A stretch of 64,000 bases of DNA from Desulfovibrio piger. Lineage in GTDB: Bacteria; Desulfobacterota; Desulfovibrionia; Desulfovibrionales; Desulfovibrionaceae. The notes under the pieces are model-generated. The model worked only from the letters and a program-made list of their open reading frames with translations, searched no databases and was not told where the DNA came from. The stretch spans positions 2,412,001 to 2,476,000 of the forward strand of contig NZ_OX636706.1 in the NCBI RefSeq assembly GCF_951793255.1, in the 5' to 3' direction. Made by a program: the position numbers and the translations under genes. Numbering within the stretch: position 1 is the first letter of the stretch; every line of letters starts with the position of its first letter. Shown piece after piece: positions 7,922-17,457 of this stretch.

Positions 7922-9562
7922 TCAGGCCAGCAAGCGCTGCAGCAAGGCCTGGGCTTCTTCATGCAGGGCATGCAAATGCTGCTCTCCAAGGAAGCTTTCC
8001 GCATAGACCTTGCAGATAGCCTCCGTCCCGGAAGGCCGGATGGCGAACCAGCCGTTCCGGCTGCAGACCTTGACCCCGCCAATGGCAGCTCCGTTCCCCG
8101 GGGCTGTCGTCAGGATCTCAGTGACCGGGGATCCCGCTACTGTCCGCATCTGGACATCCTCTGCCTTCAATGATTTGAGGCAGGCCCGCACGTGATCGTC
8201 GGCCGGAGCATCCTGGCGTTGGTACAGCGGAGCGCCGAACTGTTCCGTCAGGCTGCGATAGATCTCGTCCGGCCCGCGCTCTTCGCGTGCGGCCATTTCC
8301 GCTGCCAGCAGGCAGAGCAAGGGACCATCCTTGTCGGTGCTCCAGGGGCTGCCGTCAAAGCAGAGGAAGGAGGCGCCGGCACTTTCCTCACAGCCCATGC
8401 CGCAGCTGCCGTCTGTCAGATAGGGCACGAACCACTTGAAACCGACCGGGACTTCGATGACCTTGCGTCCCAGCTCCTGGCCTACCCTGTCCAGCATGGC
8501 GCTGGTCACCAGAGTCTTACCGATTCCGGCATCGGCCTGCCACTGGAAGCGGCTGCGGAATAGATGCCAGGCAACGGTGGCCAGATAATGGTTGGGATTC
8601 ATCAAACCGCTTTTAGCCACGATGCCGTGACGATCCGAGTCCGGATCACAGGCAAAGGCCAGGTCGAAGCGGTCGCGCATATCGAGCAGGCCACTCATGA
8701 CATACGGCGAAGAGCAGTCCATCCTGATCTTGCCGTCCTTGTCACAGGGAACAAAACGGAATGTGGGGTCGATGACTTTGTTGACCACGGTCAGGCGCAG
8801 TTTGTAGCGCTCGGCTATGGGCTCCCATAGGGAAAGGCTGGCTCCCCCCAGAGGATCGACCCCCAGGGAAATACCGGAAGCCGCGATGCTGTCCATATCC
8901 AGGATGCGCGGCAGGTCTTCCACATAGCGGGCGGTAAAATCATAGCCCTGCACCAGCGAAGACCGTCGGGCACTGCTGTACGGCAGGCGATGGACGTCAC
9001 AATTGAGGTGATCAAGATAGATATTGGCCTGCTTTTCGATCCAGGCGGTTACCGCTGTTTCGGCCGGGCCGCCATGCGGCGGATTGTATTTGAAACCACC
9101 GTCAGCCGGAGGGTTGTGAGACGGCGTGATGATGATGCCGTCAGCCAGAGCCTGAGCGCCGTGCTCGCTGTTCCAGCACAGGATGGCATGGGAGACCGCA
9201 GGGGTCGCTGTGGCGGAACCGTCGTGGGAGATGCGGACCTGCACATCATTGGCCGTCAGGACTTCAAGCGCACTGCGAAAGGCCGGTTCCGACAGGGCAT
9301 GCGTATCTCCGCCCATGAACAGCGGACCGGTGATGCCGTGTTGTTTGCGGTAATCACAGACGGCCTGGGTGATGGCGTGGATGTGGCGTTCGTTGAAGGT
9401 CTGCTTCAACGAAGAACCACGATGCCCGGACGTTCCAAAAGACACACGTTGTGCGGCCTGATGCGGGTCAGGCGATTCCGTATAGTAGGCACTGACGAGC
9501 GCGGGGATATTCTCCAGAGTCTCGGGCGCCGGCAGTTTGCCGGCATGGGGATGTACTGCCAT
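7922..9562 (-). CDS. pgm: Phosphoglucomutase (alpha-D-glucose)
   Basis: A 546-residue enzyme that interconverts glucose 1-phosphate and glucose 6-phosphate, linking glycolysis with glycogen and cell-surface sugar synthesis. The N-terminal FGTSGHRGSSL segment (about residue 42) is the family's opening, the phosphorylated active-site serine lies in ITPSHNPP near residue 145, the metal-binding loop is DPDSDRHG, the sugar-binding loop is GCEESAGASF and the phosphate-binding loop is RPSGTE near the C-terminus. Length matches the E. coli Pgm type (546). It is a single gene; an IS200-type element sits directly upstream of its start, so its native promoter region may be interrupted or short. Confidence 0.95.
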   Translation of the reverse strand: MAVHPHAGKLPAPETLENIPALVSAYYTESPDPHQAAQRVSFGTSGHRGSSLKQTFNERHIHAITQAVCDYRKQHGITGPLFMGGDTHALSEPAFRSALEVLTANDVQVRISHDGSATATPAVSHAILCWNSEHGAQALADGIIITPSHNPPADGGFKYNPPHGGPAETAVTAWIEKQANIYLDHLNCDVHRLPYSSARRSSLVQGYDFTARYVEDLPRILDMDSIAASGISLGVDPLGGASLSLWEPIAERYKLRLTVVNKVIDPTFRFVPCDKDGKIRMDCSSPYVMSGLLDMRDRFDLAFACDPDSDRHGIVAKSGLMNPNHYLATVAWHLFRSRFQWQADAGIGKTLVTSAMLDRVGQELGRKVIEVPVGFKWFVPYLTDGSCGMGCEESAGASFLCFDGSPWSTDKDGPLLCLLAAEMAAREERGPDEIYRSLTEQFGAPLYQRQDAPADDHVRACLKSLKAEDVQMRTVAGSPVTEILTTAPGNGAAIGGVKVCSRNGWFAIRPSGTEAICKVYAESFLGEQHLHALHEEAQALLQRLLA

Positions 9563-9609
9563 GATGTATCCTCCTGCCCCTTTCTATCGTTTACCCTGTC
9601 GGCCCGCAA

Positions 9610-10310
9610 GCCCCGGGCAAATCAGAACCACCCGCAAAGCGGGTGGTTTGCTCTGGCCCTGTAAGGGCCTGTTACCGGCTGCGCCTAAAGACGCTGGCTT
9701 TCACGCTGTTCAAGCCCAGTGCCCTTGCCGCCTTGGCTACCCCTTAAAGGGGTCTTGATATTCGCGTGATGTCAGCTTGTCTCTCATAATGTCGTGACGT
9801 TCCTGATCCTGGATATATTTTTTGATCGTTGCCTCATTAAGCCCCACCGTACTGACATAATATCCTTCGGCCCAAAATTTTCTGTTGCCAAACTTATATT
9901 TAAGGTTTGCGTGCTTATCGAATATCATCAACGAACTTTTCCCTTTCAGGTAGCCCATGAAATTTGCCACACTGATTTTAGGAGGAATGGACACCAGCAT
10001 GTGGACATGATCCGGCATCAGATGCCCTTCCAGAATCTCAACCCCTTTATATTTGCAGAGGCATTGCAGAATTTCTTTTATACTTTCACGGAGCTGTGCG
10101 AAGATTATTTTTCTTCTATATTTTGGAGTAAAGACGATATGATACTTGCACAACCATTTCGTATGCGCTAGGCTATGAGCCTTGGTTCCCATAACAAAAA
10201 CACCTTTCCGTTAATGTTGCGATGGGCTTGAACAACTTCATCGTAGCGGAAAGATGTTTTTGTGTGTATAACGTATTGTCTCCACCCGCATAGCGGGTGG
10301 TTTTTTGTTT
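9610..10310 (-). mobile_element. IS200-type insertion sequence (single tnpA) between pgm and degP
   Basis: One Y1 transposase gene is framed by two near-identical hairpins in the same orientation: AACCACCCGC/GCGGGTGGTT around AAA (9626-9648) and CCACCCGC/GCGGGTGG around ATA (10282-10300). Such subterminal hairpins are what IS200/IS605 transposases recognise, and there are no terminal inverted repeats or target duplication, as expected. No TnpB gene is present. The outer borders are estimates. Confidence 0.8.
9737..10192 (-). CDS. tnpA: IS200/IS605-family transposase TnpA
   Basis: A 151-residue Y1 HUH single-strand transposase. The HUH motif is seen in PDHVHMLVS near residue 60, and the catalytic tyrosine region is YYVSTVGLNEATIKKYI near residues 110-127, so both active-site elements are intact. 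The N-terminus (HTKWLCKYHIVFTPKYRRKI) is typical of IS200. The enzyme cuts and joins single-stranded DNA at the element ends, acting as a dimer. Base composition is clearly lower in GC than the neighbouring genes, consistent with transfer. The element looks potentially active. Confidence 0.92.
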   Translation of the reverse strand: MGTKAHSLAHTKWLCKYHIVFTPKYRRKIIFAQLRESIKEILQCLCKYKGVEILEGHLMPDHVHMLVSIPPKISVANFMGYLKGKSSLMIFDKHANLKYKFGNRKFWAEGYYVSTVGLNEATIKKYIQDQERHDIMRDKLTSREYQDPFKG

Positions 10311-10344
10311 CGCGCCTGTCAGGCGCTCAACAGGCTAAAGCCCA

Positions 10345-10378
10345 TAAAAAAAGAGGGGGGCTTGAAGCCCCCCTCTCT
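10345..10378 (-). terminator. Terminator of the degP-like gene
   Basis: A stem of about nine pairs, AGAGGGGGG with CCCCCCTCT, lies 17 bases after the protease stop and is followed on the minus strand by a run of seven T. Confidence 0.85.
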
Positions 10379-10394
10379 CGATTGCATATCCGGA

Positions 10395-11837
10395 TTATTT
10401 TCCGCTGCTGACAGGAACCGCGCGGAAGATGTTCTCACCACGACGGTTGATCTGCAGCATGACGGCGCCTCGCTTGCTGCCCTCGCCTGCCACGATCTTT
10501 GACAGGTCTTCGGGCGAAGACACCGCCTGACGGTTGGCCTTGACGATGACATCACCGGGGCGAACACCGGCTTCGGCAGCAGGCTTGCTGGGATCCACAT
10601 CCAGGACCAGCAGGCCACCCTTGCCTTCCAACTTCAGTTCGCGGCGTTCCTCATCCTTGATGGGACGCACCGTCAGGCCGAGCTGGCCCTGATTCTGCTG
10701 CTTCTGGCCGGCTTCGGAAGGCTTGCCGCTGTTGACGCCGGTCTGGCGATCGCCCAGCGTCACATCCATGGTCACGGCCTTACCGTTGCGCCACACGTCC
10801 AGGGTCACCGAAGTGCCGGGCTTGTGGGCCGCAATGGCTCGCAGCAGGGCCGAGGCGTCTTCCACGCTCTTGCCGTTGACCTTGGTGATGACGTCACCGG
10901 CTTCGATGCCGGCCTTGGCCGCCGGTTCATCGTCCAGGACACTGGCCACCAGGGCACCGGAAGGATGTTCCATGCCAAGGGCCTTGGCCGTATTTTCATC
11001 CACATCCTGGATGGTCACACCGATCCAGCCGCGGCTGACCTTTTTGCCGCTCTTGATCTGCTCCACGATGCCAGCCGCCATGTTGCTGGGGATGGCAAAG
11101 CCGATCCCCTGCCCGCTGGCGATGATGGCCGTGTTGATGCCGATGACCTCACCCTTCATGTTCAGCAGCGGACCACCGCTGTTGCCGGGGTTGATGGAGG
11201 CATCCGTCTGCAGGAAGTTGTCAAACGGACCGGCATGGATATTACGGTTTTTGGCCGAAAGGATGCCGGCCGTGACCGTGTGGTCCAGAGCAAAAGGATT
11301 GCCGATGGCCAGCAGCCATTCCCCTACCAGCAGGGCGTCGGAATCACCGAACTTGAGGAAAGGCAGATCCTTTTTGGCCTCGACCTTGAGCAGAGCCAGG
11401 TCAGTATCTTCGTCCGTCCCCACGACCGTGGCCGTCAGAGGGGCAGTCTTGCCATTGCTTTCGTCCAGCGTCACCTGGATGCTGTCGCCATCGGCCACCA
11501 CGTGATAGTTGGTCACGATGTAGCCGTCAGGCGAGATGATGAAACCGGAACCACGCGACATCTGTTTTTGCGGAGGACGCTTTCCGCGCGCATTGGGACC
11601 GCCGAAGAATTCGAAGAAGCGGTCCGCTCCCGGCGGCATGCCACGGAACATCTCGCCGAAGAATTCCTCAGGACCGGCCGCAGCCGGGGAGGTCCGCTCC
11701 GCACTGATGTTGACGACAGCCGGGCCGCATTTGGCAGCCAGTTCACTGAACTCAGGAAGGCTGGCCGCCTGGGCGAATTGCGCTGCCGTGAACAGGACAA
11801 GAGTCAGCACGGCAGGGAGAAAGTGTTTAATCCTCAT
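10395..11837 (-). CDS. Periplasmic serine protease, HtrA/DegP (Do) family
   Basis: A 480-residue periplasmic protease and chaperone for misfolded envelope proteins. A signal peptide (about residues 1-24, cut after AQA) is followed by the trypsin-like domain with the catalytic triad visible as NYHVV (His), DEDTDLALL (Asp) and NPGNSGGPL (Ser). Two PDZ domains follow, starting near GWIGVTIQDV and QLGLTVRPI, which makes it the DegP/DegQ arrangement. The ATG at 11837 is preferred because AAGGAG lies ten bases upstream; a GTG three codons earlier is too close to that site. It follows the S1 gene by 14 bases and ends at a terminator, so the two may be co-transcribed. Confidence 0.93.
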   Translation of the reverse strand: MRIKHFLPAVLTLVLFTAAQFAQAASLPEFSELAAKCGPAVVNISAERTSPAAAGPEEFFGEMFRGMPPGADRFFEFFGGPNARGKRPPQKQMSRGSGFIISPDGYIVTNYHVVADGDSIQVTLDESNGKTAPLTATVVGTDEDTDLALLKVEAKKDLPFLKFGDSDALLVGEWLLAIGNPFALDHTVTAGILSAKNRNIHAGPFDNFLQTDASINPGNSGGPLLNMKGEVIGINTAIIASGQGIGFAIPSNMAAGIVEQIKSGKKVSRGWIGVTIQDVDENTAKALGMEHPSGALVASVLDDEPAAKAGIEAGDVITKVNGKSVEDASALLRAIAAHKPGTSVTLDVWRNGKAVTMDVTLGDRQTGVNSGKPSEAGQKQQNQGQLGLTVRPIKDEERRELKLEGKGGLLVLDVDPSKPAAEAGVRPGDVIVKANRQAVSSPEDLSKIVAGEGSKRGAVMLQINRRGENIFRAVPVSSGK

Positions 11838-11851
11838 ACAGGGCACACTCC

Positions 11852-13315
11852 TTAGCGTTTGTTTTGCAGAGCCTTCTGCAAAGCCTGTGCCATGATGCTC
11901 ATACCGGCATCCTTGGGAGCGGAACTGGTGTGCTGTTTCCAGGATTTGTCTTCGGCGGCGGAAGCTTCTTCCATGCCTTCGGGGGCCAGGCTGATACGGC
12001 GGGCAGTGGTATCCACGGACTGCACGACCAGGGTCACGCTGTCGCCCTTGTCCAGCTTGGAGAATTCACCGCTGTTCTTGGCGTTCTTGATGACGCCGGC
12101 GGGCAGCAGACCGGTGATGCCGGGAGCCAGGCTCACAAACAGGCCGAACTGGCTGCGGCTTTCCACCGTACCGGTCACCACGGTACCGGCAGCGAAACGC
12201 TGGTCGGCATCCTGCCAGGGATCGCCTTCGGCGTCACGCAGGCTCAGGGAGATACGGCGGCTTTCCACATTGATCTCCTTGATCTTGACGGAGATCACGT
12301 CGCCCACGTTCACCACGTCCTCGGCCTTGTTCACTCGCTTGGTCCAGGACATTTCGGAAAGGTGCACCAGGCCTTCCACGCCGGGCAGCAGTTCCACGAA
12401 GGCACCGAAGGGAGCGATGCGCACGACCTTGCCTTCCACCACGGTACTGGCGGCCAGACGGTCAGCGGCCTGCAGCCAGGGATCGCCTTCAGCCTTCTTG
12501 CGGGACAGGGAGATGCGGGTGCGGCCCTTGTCGTCCTTGCTGACGGACAGCAGCTTGGCGCGCACCATGTCGCCCACGGCCACAGCTTCGTCAGCGCTGT
12601 TCACGCGGGACCAGGAGAGTTCGGAAAGATGGATCATGCCTTCCACACCGGGGGCCAGTTCCATGAAGGCACCAAAGGAGGCCAGACGGGTGATGCGGCC
12701 TTCCACGGTATCGCCCACATTGAGGGAAGCCAGGACCTTTTCCAGGTTTTCCTGACGTTCGCGATCCAGCAGGGCACGGCGGGAAACCACGATGTTGCGG
12801 CCGCGGTTTTCCACACGGATGATGAGGAACTGCATGGTGCGGCCCACCAGAGCTTCGGCGTCAGCCACGCTCACGCTGTCCATCTGGCTGCCGGGACAGA
12901 AGGCATTCTTGCCCATCACGCTGACAGTGTAACCGCCCTTGCAGGTACCGGTCACGCGGCCATCCACGGGCACACCGGCGTCGCGGGCGTCTTCCAGGGC
13001 GGCCATACCGGCGCCACTCATGGAGCGGGACAGACGGATCTCACCAGCGGAGGTACCCACAACATAGACTTCGATGCTGTCACCGGGGGCAACGCTTTCG
13101 TTGCCTTCGGCATCGAGGATGTCCTTGCGGTCCATGATACCATCCAGCTTGATGCCCACATCCACAAAGACAGAGTCACCGGTGATGGTGATGATGGTGC
13201 CCGTCACTTTCTGACCAGGCTGCAGGCGCACAGTGCCGGCTTCCTGGGCCGCGAACATGGCGGCGAAGTCTTCGCTGCCTTCTTCGAAGGTGGACAGATT
13301 TTTTTCGTCAGTCAT
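11852..13315 (-). CDS. rpsA: 30S ribosomal protein S1-like protein with five S1 motifs
   Basis: A 487-residue acidic protein made of consecutive S1 RNA-binding repeats. Five can be seen, beginning near VTGTIITITGDSVF, VDGRVTGTCKGGYT, VEGRITRLASFGAF, VEGKVVRIAPFGAF and VTGTVESRSQFGLF. The third and fourth are close copies with GMIHLSELSW and GLVHLSEMSW. It is shorter than the six-repeat E. coli S1 (557), so the name is by function class; it likely helps mRNA bind to ribosomes. The ATG at 13315 is supported by AAGGAG nine bases upstream; the frame is open for 44 more codons but without support. The S1 gene and the HtrA gene lie 14 bases apart. Confidence 0.85.
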   Translation of the reverse strand: MTDEKNLSTFEEGSEDFAAMFAAQEAGTVRLQPGQKVTGTIITITGDSVFVDVGIKLDGIMDRKDILDAEGNESVAPGDSIEVYVVGTSAGEIRLSRSMSGAGMAALEDARDAGVPVDGRVTGTCKGGYTVSVMGKNAFCPGSQMDSVSVADAEALVGRTMQFLIIRVENRGRNIVVSRRALLDRERQENLEKVLASLNVGDTVEGRITRLASFGAFMELAPGVEGMIHLSELSWSRVNSADEAVAVGDMVRAKLLSVSKDDKGRTRISLSRKKAEGDPWLQAADRLAASTVVEGKVVRIAPFGAFVELLPGVEGLVHLSEMSWTKRVNKAEDVVNVGDVISVKIKEINVESRRISLSLRDAEGDPWQDADQRFAAGTVVTGTVESRSQFGLFVSLAPGITGLLPAGVIKNAKNSGEFSKLDKGDSVTLVVQSVDTTARRISLAPEGMEEASAAEDKSWKQHTSSAPKDAGMSIMAQALQKALQNKR

Positions 13316-13756
13316 GGTATATTTGCTCCTTAAACAAATAATTTCCTGTGAAGTCCCCTTGTATAGCGCATTCACCGCCAGAAAACAACAAAGATGCTGG
13401 CAGCAATTCCGGCACAGGATATGGCTAATTTTTGGACAGGTGGACAATTTTTGGACGATGCTCTCTGACAGGATGGCAGAGAAAACAATTCTTGCAAAAA
13501 GTTAATGTAGAACTTTAAGAAAAAGGGATTTAAAAGGGCAGGCCGACCGTATATGTCCGGTATCCATATCGCACGCGCTGTAGGAATCAAATTTTTCGGA
13601 ACCATTCTCAAAAACACATAGCTCAAATTTTGATTTTAAGCCCTTAAAAATTTTTTTTCGACCAAATAATCATAAACTCCAGAAAACGGCTTAAAATCGA
13701 TTTTAGGCCGTTTTCTGGAGTTTCGTCATTTTTATTGCTATAAGCAAGAGCGATTA
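13316..13756. other. AT-rich intergenic region upstream of the S1 gene
   Basis: About 440 bases with much lower GC than the surroundings and no convincing gene. It should hold the promoter of the S1–HtrA pair, and at its right end carries the long inverted repeat listed separately. Confidence 0.5.
13674..13723. repeat. Long inverted repeat downstream of sbcC
   Basis: Two arms of about 24 bases pair almost perfectly: AAACTCCAGAAAACGGC on the left with GCCGTTTTCTGGAGTTT on the right, extended inward by TTAAAAT with ATTTTAG. It sits 33 bases after the sbcC stop. It may act as the sbcDC terminator, although the T tract on the minus strand is imperfect. Confidence 0.75.
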
Positions 13757-16700
13757 TCAATTATCAAGATCTGTTTTGCTTCGGCACCCGGGACCAAGGA
13801 TGCGGCTTCTGCCCCCTCCGATGGGAAGGACTTCTATCTGAGTGGAGACCCGCTCCTTCAATCCCTGCACATGGGAAATGATACCGATGAGTTTCCCTCG
13901 CTGCTGCAGGCTGGCCAGGGTACTCAGTGCCGTATCCAGGGCATCCTCATCCAGCGTGCCGAAACCTTCATCAAGGAACAGTGAATCGACCCGGGTAGTA
14001 CGGCTGGCCATCTGGGAGAGCCCCAGGGCTAGGGCCAGGCTGACAAGGAAGCTTTCTCCACCGGAAAGATTCTTGGTACTGCGCAGCTCCCCGGCCTGGT
14101 AATTGTCGCGAATATTGAGCTCCAGCGTCCCGTTGCCCACTTCCAGCAAATAACGGTCAGTCATTTTGACCAGTTGGCGGTTGGCATGGGCGACCATCAA
14201 CTCAAGATTCATCTGCTGGACGATGTTCCGGAATTTTTTCCCGTCAGCGGAACCTATCAGCTCCTGCAACGCGGACCACTGTTCGAACACACGTTCCTGC
14301 TGCTCGATGCGCTCCACGAGTACATGCTGCTCCTGCCGCAAACGCTCATTGTCCGCCAGTCGTTGCAGGCAGGAGCCCTGTTCCTGCTGCAACGCTGCCT
14401 GATGCTGCTCCAGTACTGCCAGCTCCTGCCCCAGCTCTTCCCTGTTCTTTGTCGTCAGGGCCTTCGCGGTCTCGGTGCCCAGATGTTCCTTGGCCGCCCT
14501 GCCCCGCCCTGCCAGTTCCATGCGGGCTGCGTGCAGTTCCTGTGACAGACGCTCCAGGCTTTCCCGTTCCTCTGCGGGCAGGCAGGCTTGCAAAAAGCTC
14601 CGCTCATCGGCGAAGGCTTCTTGCTCCAAGCCCTGTGCAAAGGCCTGCCCGGCATGCACGCTCTGTTCGGCTATGCTGGCCAGCAAGGCATCTTTTTCTC
14701 TGATGGCGGATTCCGTCATGGTGACGACATCCGACATCCTGCTGACTGCGGCGGTCTGATCGGCAAGCCGCTGTTCATCCCGTGACACGGCCTGGGCCAG
14801 ATCGGCTTCGACTTCCTGGACATCTTTTTCAGCAAACAGCGCCAGACGCTGCTCGTGCAGCTTTTTCCACTGCCCTTCCCTCTCACGGGCTTCCCGTTGC
14901 TGTGACTCCAGATGAGCCTGTTGTGATTTTACTTCCTGATCATGCTGGCCTGCCGACAGCTCGAGCTCCTGCCGCGAAGCGGTCAGGCGCGTCATCTCTG
15001 CCGTCCGGCGTTCCCATTCCGCACGGCGGGCCTTCAAGACAGACAAGATGGACAAGAGTTCGGTATCGGTTGTGCCGAGACCGTAGGCAGCCAGCATCGT
15101 ATCAAGCGCCTGTTTCCCCTGCTCTCCCTCTTGTCGCAATTGCCCGGCTTCCTGCCGTACTCGCTGCTGTTCGGCAGTGGCCATGTCCAGCTCATGCTTG
15201 AGCCGTTCGACGGCCTGATCCAGCATCGCCTTTTGTTCCTGCAGGCGGGGAAGATTGCTTTCCAGCATCTGGCAGGCCTTCTCGAGCTTGTCTGCTGTGG
15301 AGATCCGCTGATAGAGCTCCCGAAGGAATTCGTCCATCCTGCCCTGCTGTTCCCGCACGAACGTGACGGCATTTTCCGGAGATTCCCGCAGCAGGGAAGG
15401 CAACCCGGCCTTCTCTGTCAGCTGGGCAAGATCATTCTGCGTTTCCTGGAGTTTGTCCTGAAGCGACCGGGCATTCTCCATTCCAACGAGCAGACTTTGC
15501 TCCAGGCCCGTCAGACGTTCCCGCAAGGCGGCACACTGCTGATCCGTCACCGTGAAGCGCCGGCGAACATCTTCCACCTGTTGCCAGTTGTCGGAAGCCG
15601 GCAGGCCCTGCAGGAGGTAGGGGTGTTCCAGAGAGCCGCACAGCGGGCAGGCATGTCCTTCCTCAAGAGAAGCACGATGCTGTTCCAGGCTGGCGATACG
15701 CAGGGCCAACATACGTTCACGTTCCAGGCTCGCCAGCGAGATCTCCAATGCATCCCGCAAAGCTTGCTGCTGTTCCAGAAGAGCCTTGCTTTGCTGGTGC
15801 TGTTCCTGCCACTGCTGCAACTTCTGCCGCCAGCGCCGCACCTCGGTATGGTACAGGAAAACATCTTTCAGAGATTTTTCAACAGCTTGTAACAGCAGGA
15901 TCTTTTTCTGGATACCGTTGTATTCCTCTTGCCACTGGAGCAGGGAACGGCCCTCCAGAAGCTTTCTTTTTTCTTCAAGCAATTGCTGCCGCCGGCTCTC
16001 TAGCTGCGCCAGTTCGGCAGCGGCGACTTCCTGACGACGGAGACGTTCCGACAGCCGGGCTTTTCCATTCTCCAGCTGCTGGCTGATCTGTTGCAGGGCC
16101 ATATTCCGTTGCTGCTGCTTCTGCTCAAGGTCATGCACCCGCTGGATACCGGCCTCGATGCCGCTCAGCTGCTCTACCAGTCCGGCATCTGCCGCATGGC
16201 TCCCCAGCCAGTTCTCCACGGCGGCCTGCTCCCGGAGGAGGTCGTCGAGAGCCTGCCGCCGACTGTCGCGACGGGCCTTCAAGGAGGCAAGGGCCTGCTC
16301 CTGCTGGCGCACTTCCAGCAGGACGCGGCGCACTTCCTTTTCCGAGCTTTCCAGCTGGATGTCGAGGGCCCGGACCTGATGCAGCAACGGCGTCTGGCGG
16401 GTCTGCTCCGCTTTGGCCTGTTCAAGCTGACGGGCGTACTCCTCCTGCTTGTGCCGGGCTTCCTGCAATTTTGCCTGCAAACGGGGCAGCTCCGTAGCGT
16501 GGTTCTGCCGCTGCTCTGTCAGCAGACTTTGCTGGTGGCGCAACTGCAGCAAGGCAGAATAGCTGCCTTCCAGCCGGGCAGCCCGCTGGGCCTGCTCCAG
16601 CTGCAAAGCCTGCGGACGGAATGCCTGTTCCCGGAGGGACAATTTTTCTTCTTCCGCTTCTACCTGGGCCAGCTGGCTCCGGGCCGTATCGAGCCCCTGC

Positions 16701-17449
16701 AACCACTGCAAAGCTTGCTGCAGCTGCTGCGCCTGGCTCCTGGACTGACGGCCCTGCTCTTCCAGCCGGGACAGCTGCTGCCGCAGGGCCTGCTCTTCGT
16801 CCGCAGGCAGCAGGGGCTTGCCGGCCAGTTCCTTGCGCATGTCCTCCAGCAGGAGCTTTTCCTGCCGGTGCCGTTCATGCACCAGCATGGAGATACGGCT
16901 ATATTTTTCCGTGCCGGTGATGCTTTCAAGGATGGGCGCCCGGCTGTCGGCCGAAGCATCCAGAAAGGCCGAAAAACCGCCCTGCGCCAGCATCATGGAA
17001 CGGGTGAAACGGTCGAAGTCCAGGCCGGTGATCTCGGTGACCACTCTGGCCATATCCCTTTTCTGGGCACAGATGATCTGGCCGCTGTCCGCATCCGCGA
17101 TCTCGTGCCGTGCCGCCTGGAGCCTGCCTTCCGGGGATTTTCTGGCCCGCCGCTGGCTCCAGTGGCAACGGTAACGACGCCCGGAGGCGATTTGGAAGAC
17201 CACCTCCGCCATGCATTCCCCGGTCTGGCGGGACATGATCTCGTTCTCGCTGTCGCTCAGGGTCTTGAGCCGCGGCGTCCGCCCGTACAGGGCCAGACAG
17301 ATGGCGTCCAGGATGGTCGTTTTGCCGGCACCCGTGGGGCCGGTGATGGCAAAGATACCGGCGGATACGAAAGCCGGCCTGGTGAGGTCTATCTCCCAGA
17401 TGCCGGTCAGGGAATTGAGGTTCTGGAAACGTATGTTCTGGATACGCAT
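13757..17449 (-). CDS. sbcC: Exonuclease subunit SbcC
   Basis: A 1230-residue Rad50-like ATPase that works with SbcD to cut DNA hairpins and process double-strand ends. Walker A GPTGAGKT is at residues 37-44. Two very long Gln/Leu/Glu/Arg-rich coiled-coil arms flank the zinc hook CPLCGSLEHP near residue 610, which dimerises through Zn. The C-terminal part has the ABC signature KNLSGGESFLVSLALAL and Walker B SLFLDEGFGTLD, so the enzyme looks complete; length is above the E. coli 1048. It begins eight bases after the sbcD stop. The long coiled coil gives strong spurious open frames on the other strand, which I ignored. Confidence 0.95.
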   Translation of the reverse strand: MRIQNIRFQNLNSLTGIWEIDLTRPAFVSAGIFAITGPTGAGKTTILDAICLALYGRTPRLKTLSDSENEIMSRQTGECMAEVVFQIASGRRYRCHWSQRRARKSPEGRLQAARHEIADADSGQIICAQKRDMARVVTEITGLDFDRFTRSMMLAQGGFSAFLDASADSRAPILESITGTEKYSRISMLVHERHRQEKLLLEDMRKELAGKPLLPADEEQALRQQLSRLEEQGRQSRSQAQQLQQALQWLQGLDTARSQLAQVEAEEEKLSLREQAFRPQALQLEQAQRAARLEGSYSALLQLRHQQSLLTEQRQNHATELPRLQAKLQEARHKQEEYARQLEQAKAEQTRQTPLLHQVRALDIQLESSEKEVRRVLLEVRQQEQALASLKARRDSRRQALDDLLREQAAVENWLGSHAADAGLVEQLSGIEAGIQRVHDLEQKQQQRNMALQQISQQLENGKARLSERLRRQEVAAAELAQLESRRQQLLEEKRKLLEGRSLLQWQEEYNGIQKKILLLQAVEKSLKDVFLYHTEVRRWRQKLQQWQEQHQQSKALLEQQQALRDALEISLASLERERMLALRIASLEQHRASLEEGHACPLCGSLEHPYLLQGLPASDNWQQVEDVRRRFTVTDQQCAALRERLTGLEQSLLVGMENARSLQDKLQETQNDLAQLTEKAGLPSLLRESPENAVTFVREQQGRMDEFLRELYQRISTADKLEKACQMLESNLPRLQEQKAMLDQAVERLKHELDMATAEQQRVRQEAGQLRQEGEQGKQALDTMLAAYGLGTTDTELLSILSVLKARRAEWERRTAEMTRLTASRQELELSAGQHDQEVKSQQAHLESQQREAREREGQWKKLHEQRLALFAEKDVQEVEADLAQAVSRDEQRLADQTAAVSRMSDVVTMTESAIREKDALLASIAEQSVHAGQAFAQGLEQEAFADERSFLQACLPAEERESLERLSQELHAARMELAGRGRAAKEHLGTETAKALTTKNREELGQELAVLEQHQAALQQEQGSCLQRLADNERLRQEQHVLVERIEQQERVFEQWSALQELIGSADGKKFRNIVQQMNLELMVAHANRQLVKMTDRYLLEVGNGTLELNIRDNYQAGELRSTKNLSGGESFLVSLALALGLSQMASRTTRVDSLFLDEGFGTLDEDALDTALSTLASLQQRGKLIGIISHVQGLKERVSTQIEVLPIGGGRSRILGPGCRSKTDLDN

Positions 17450-17457
17450 GGCGGCCC

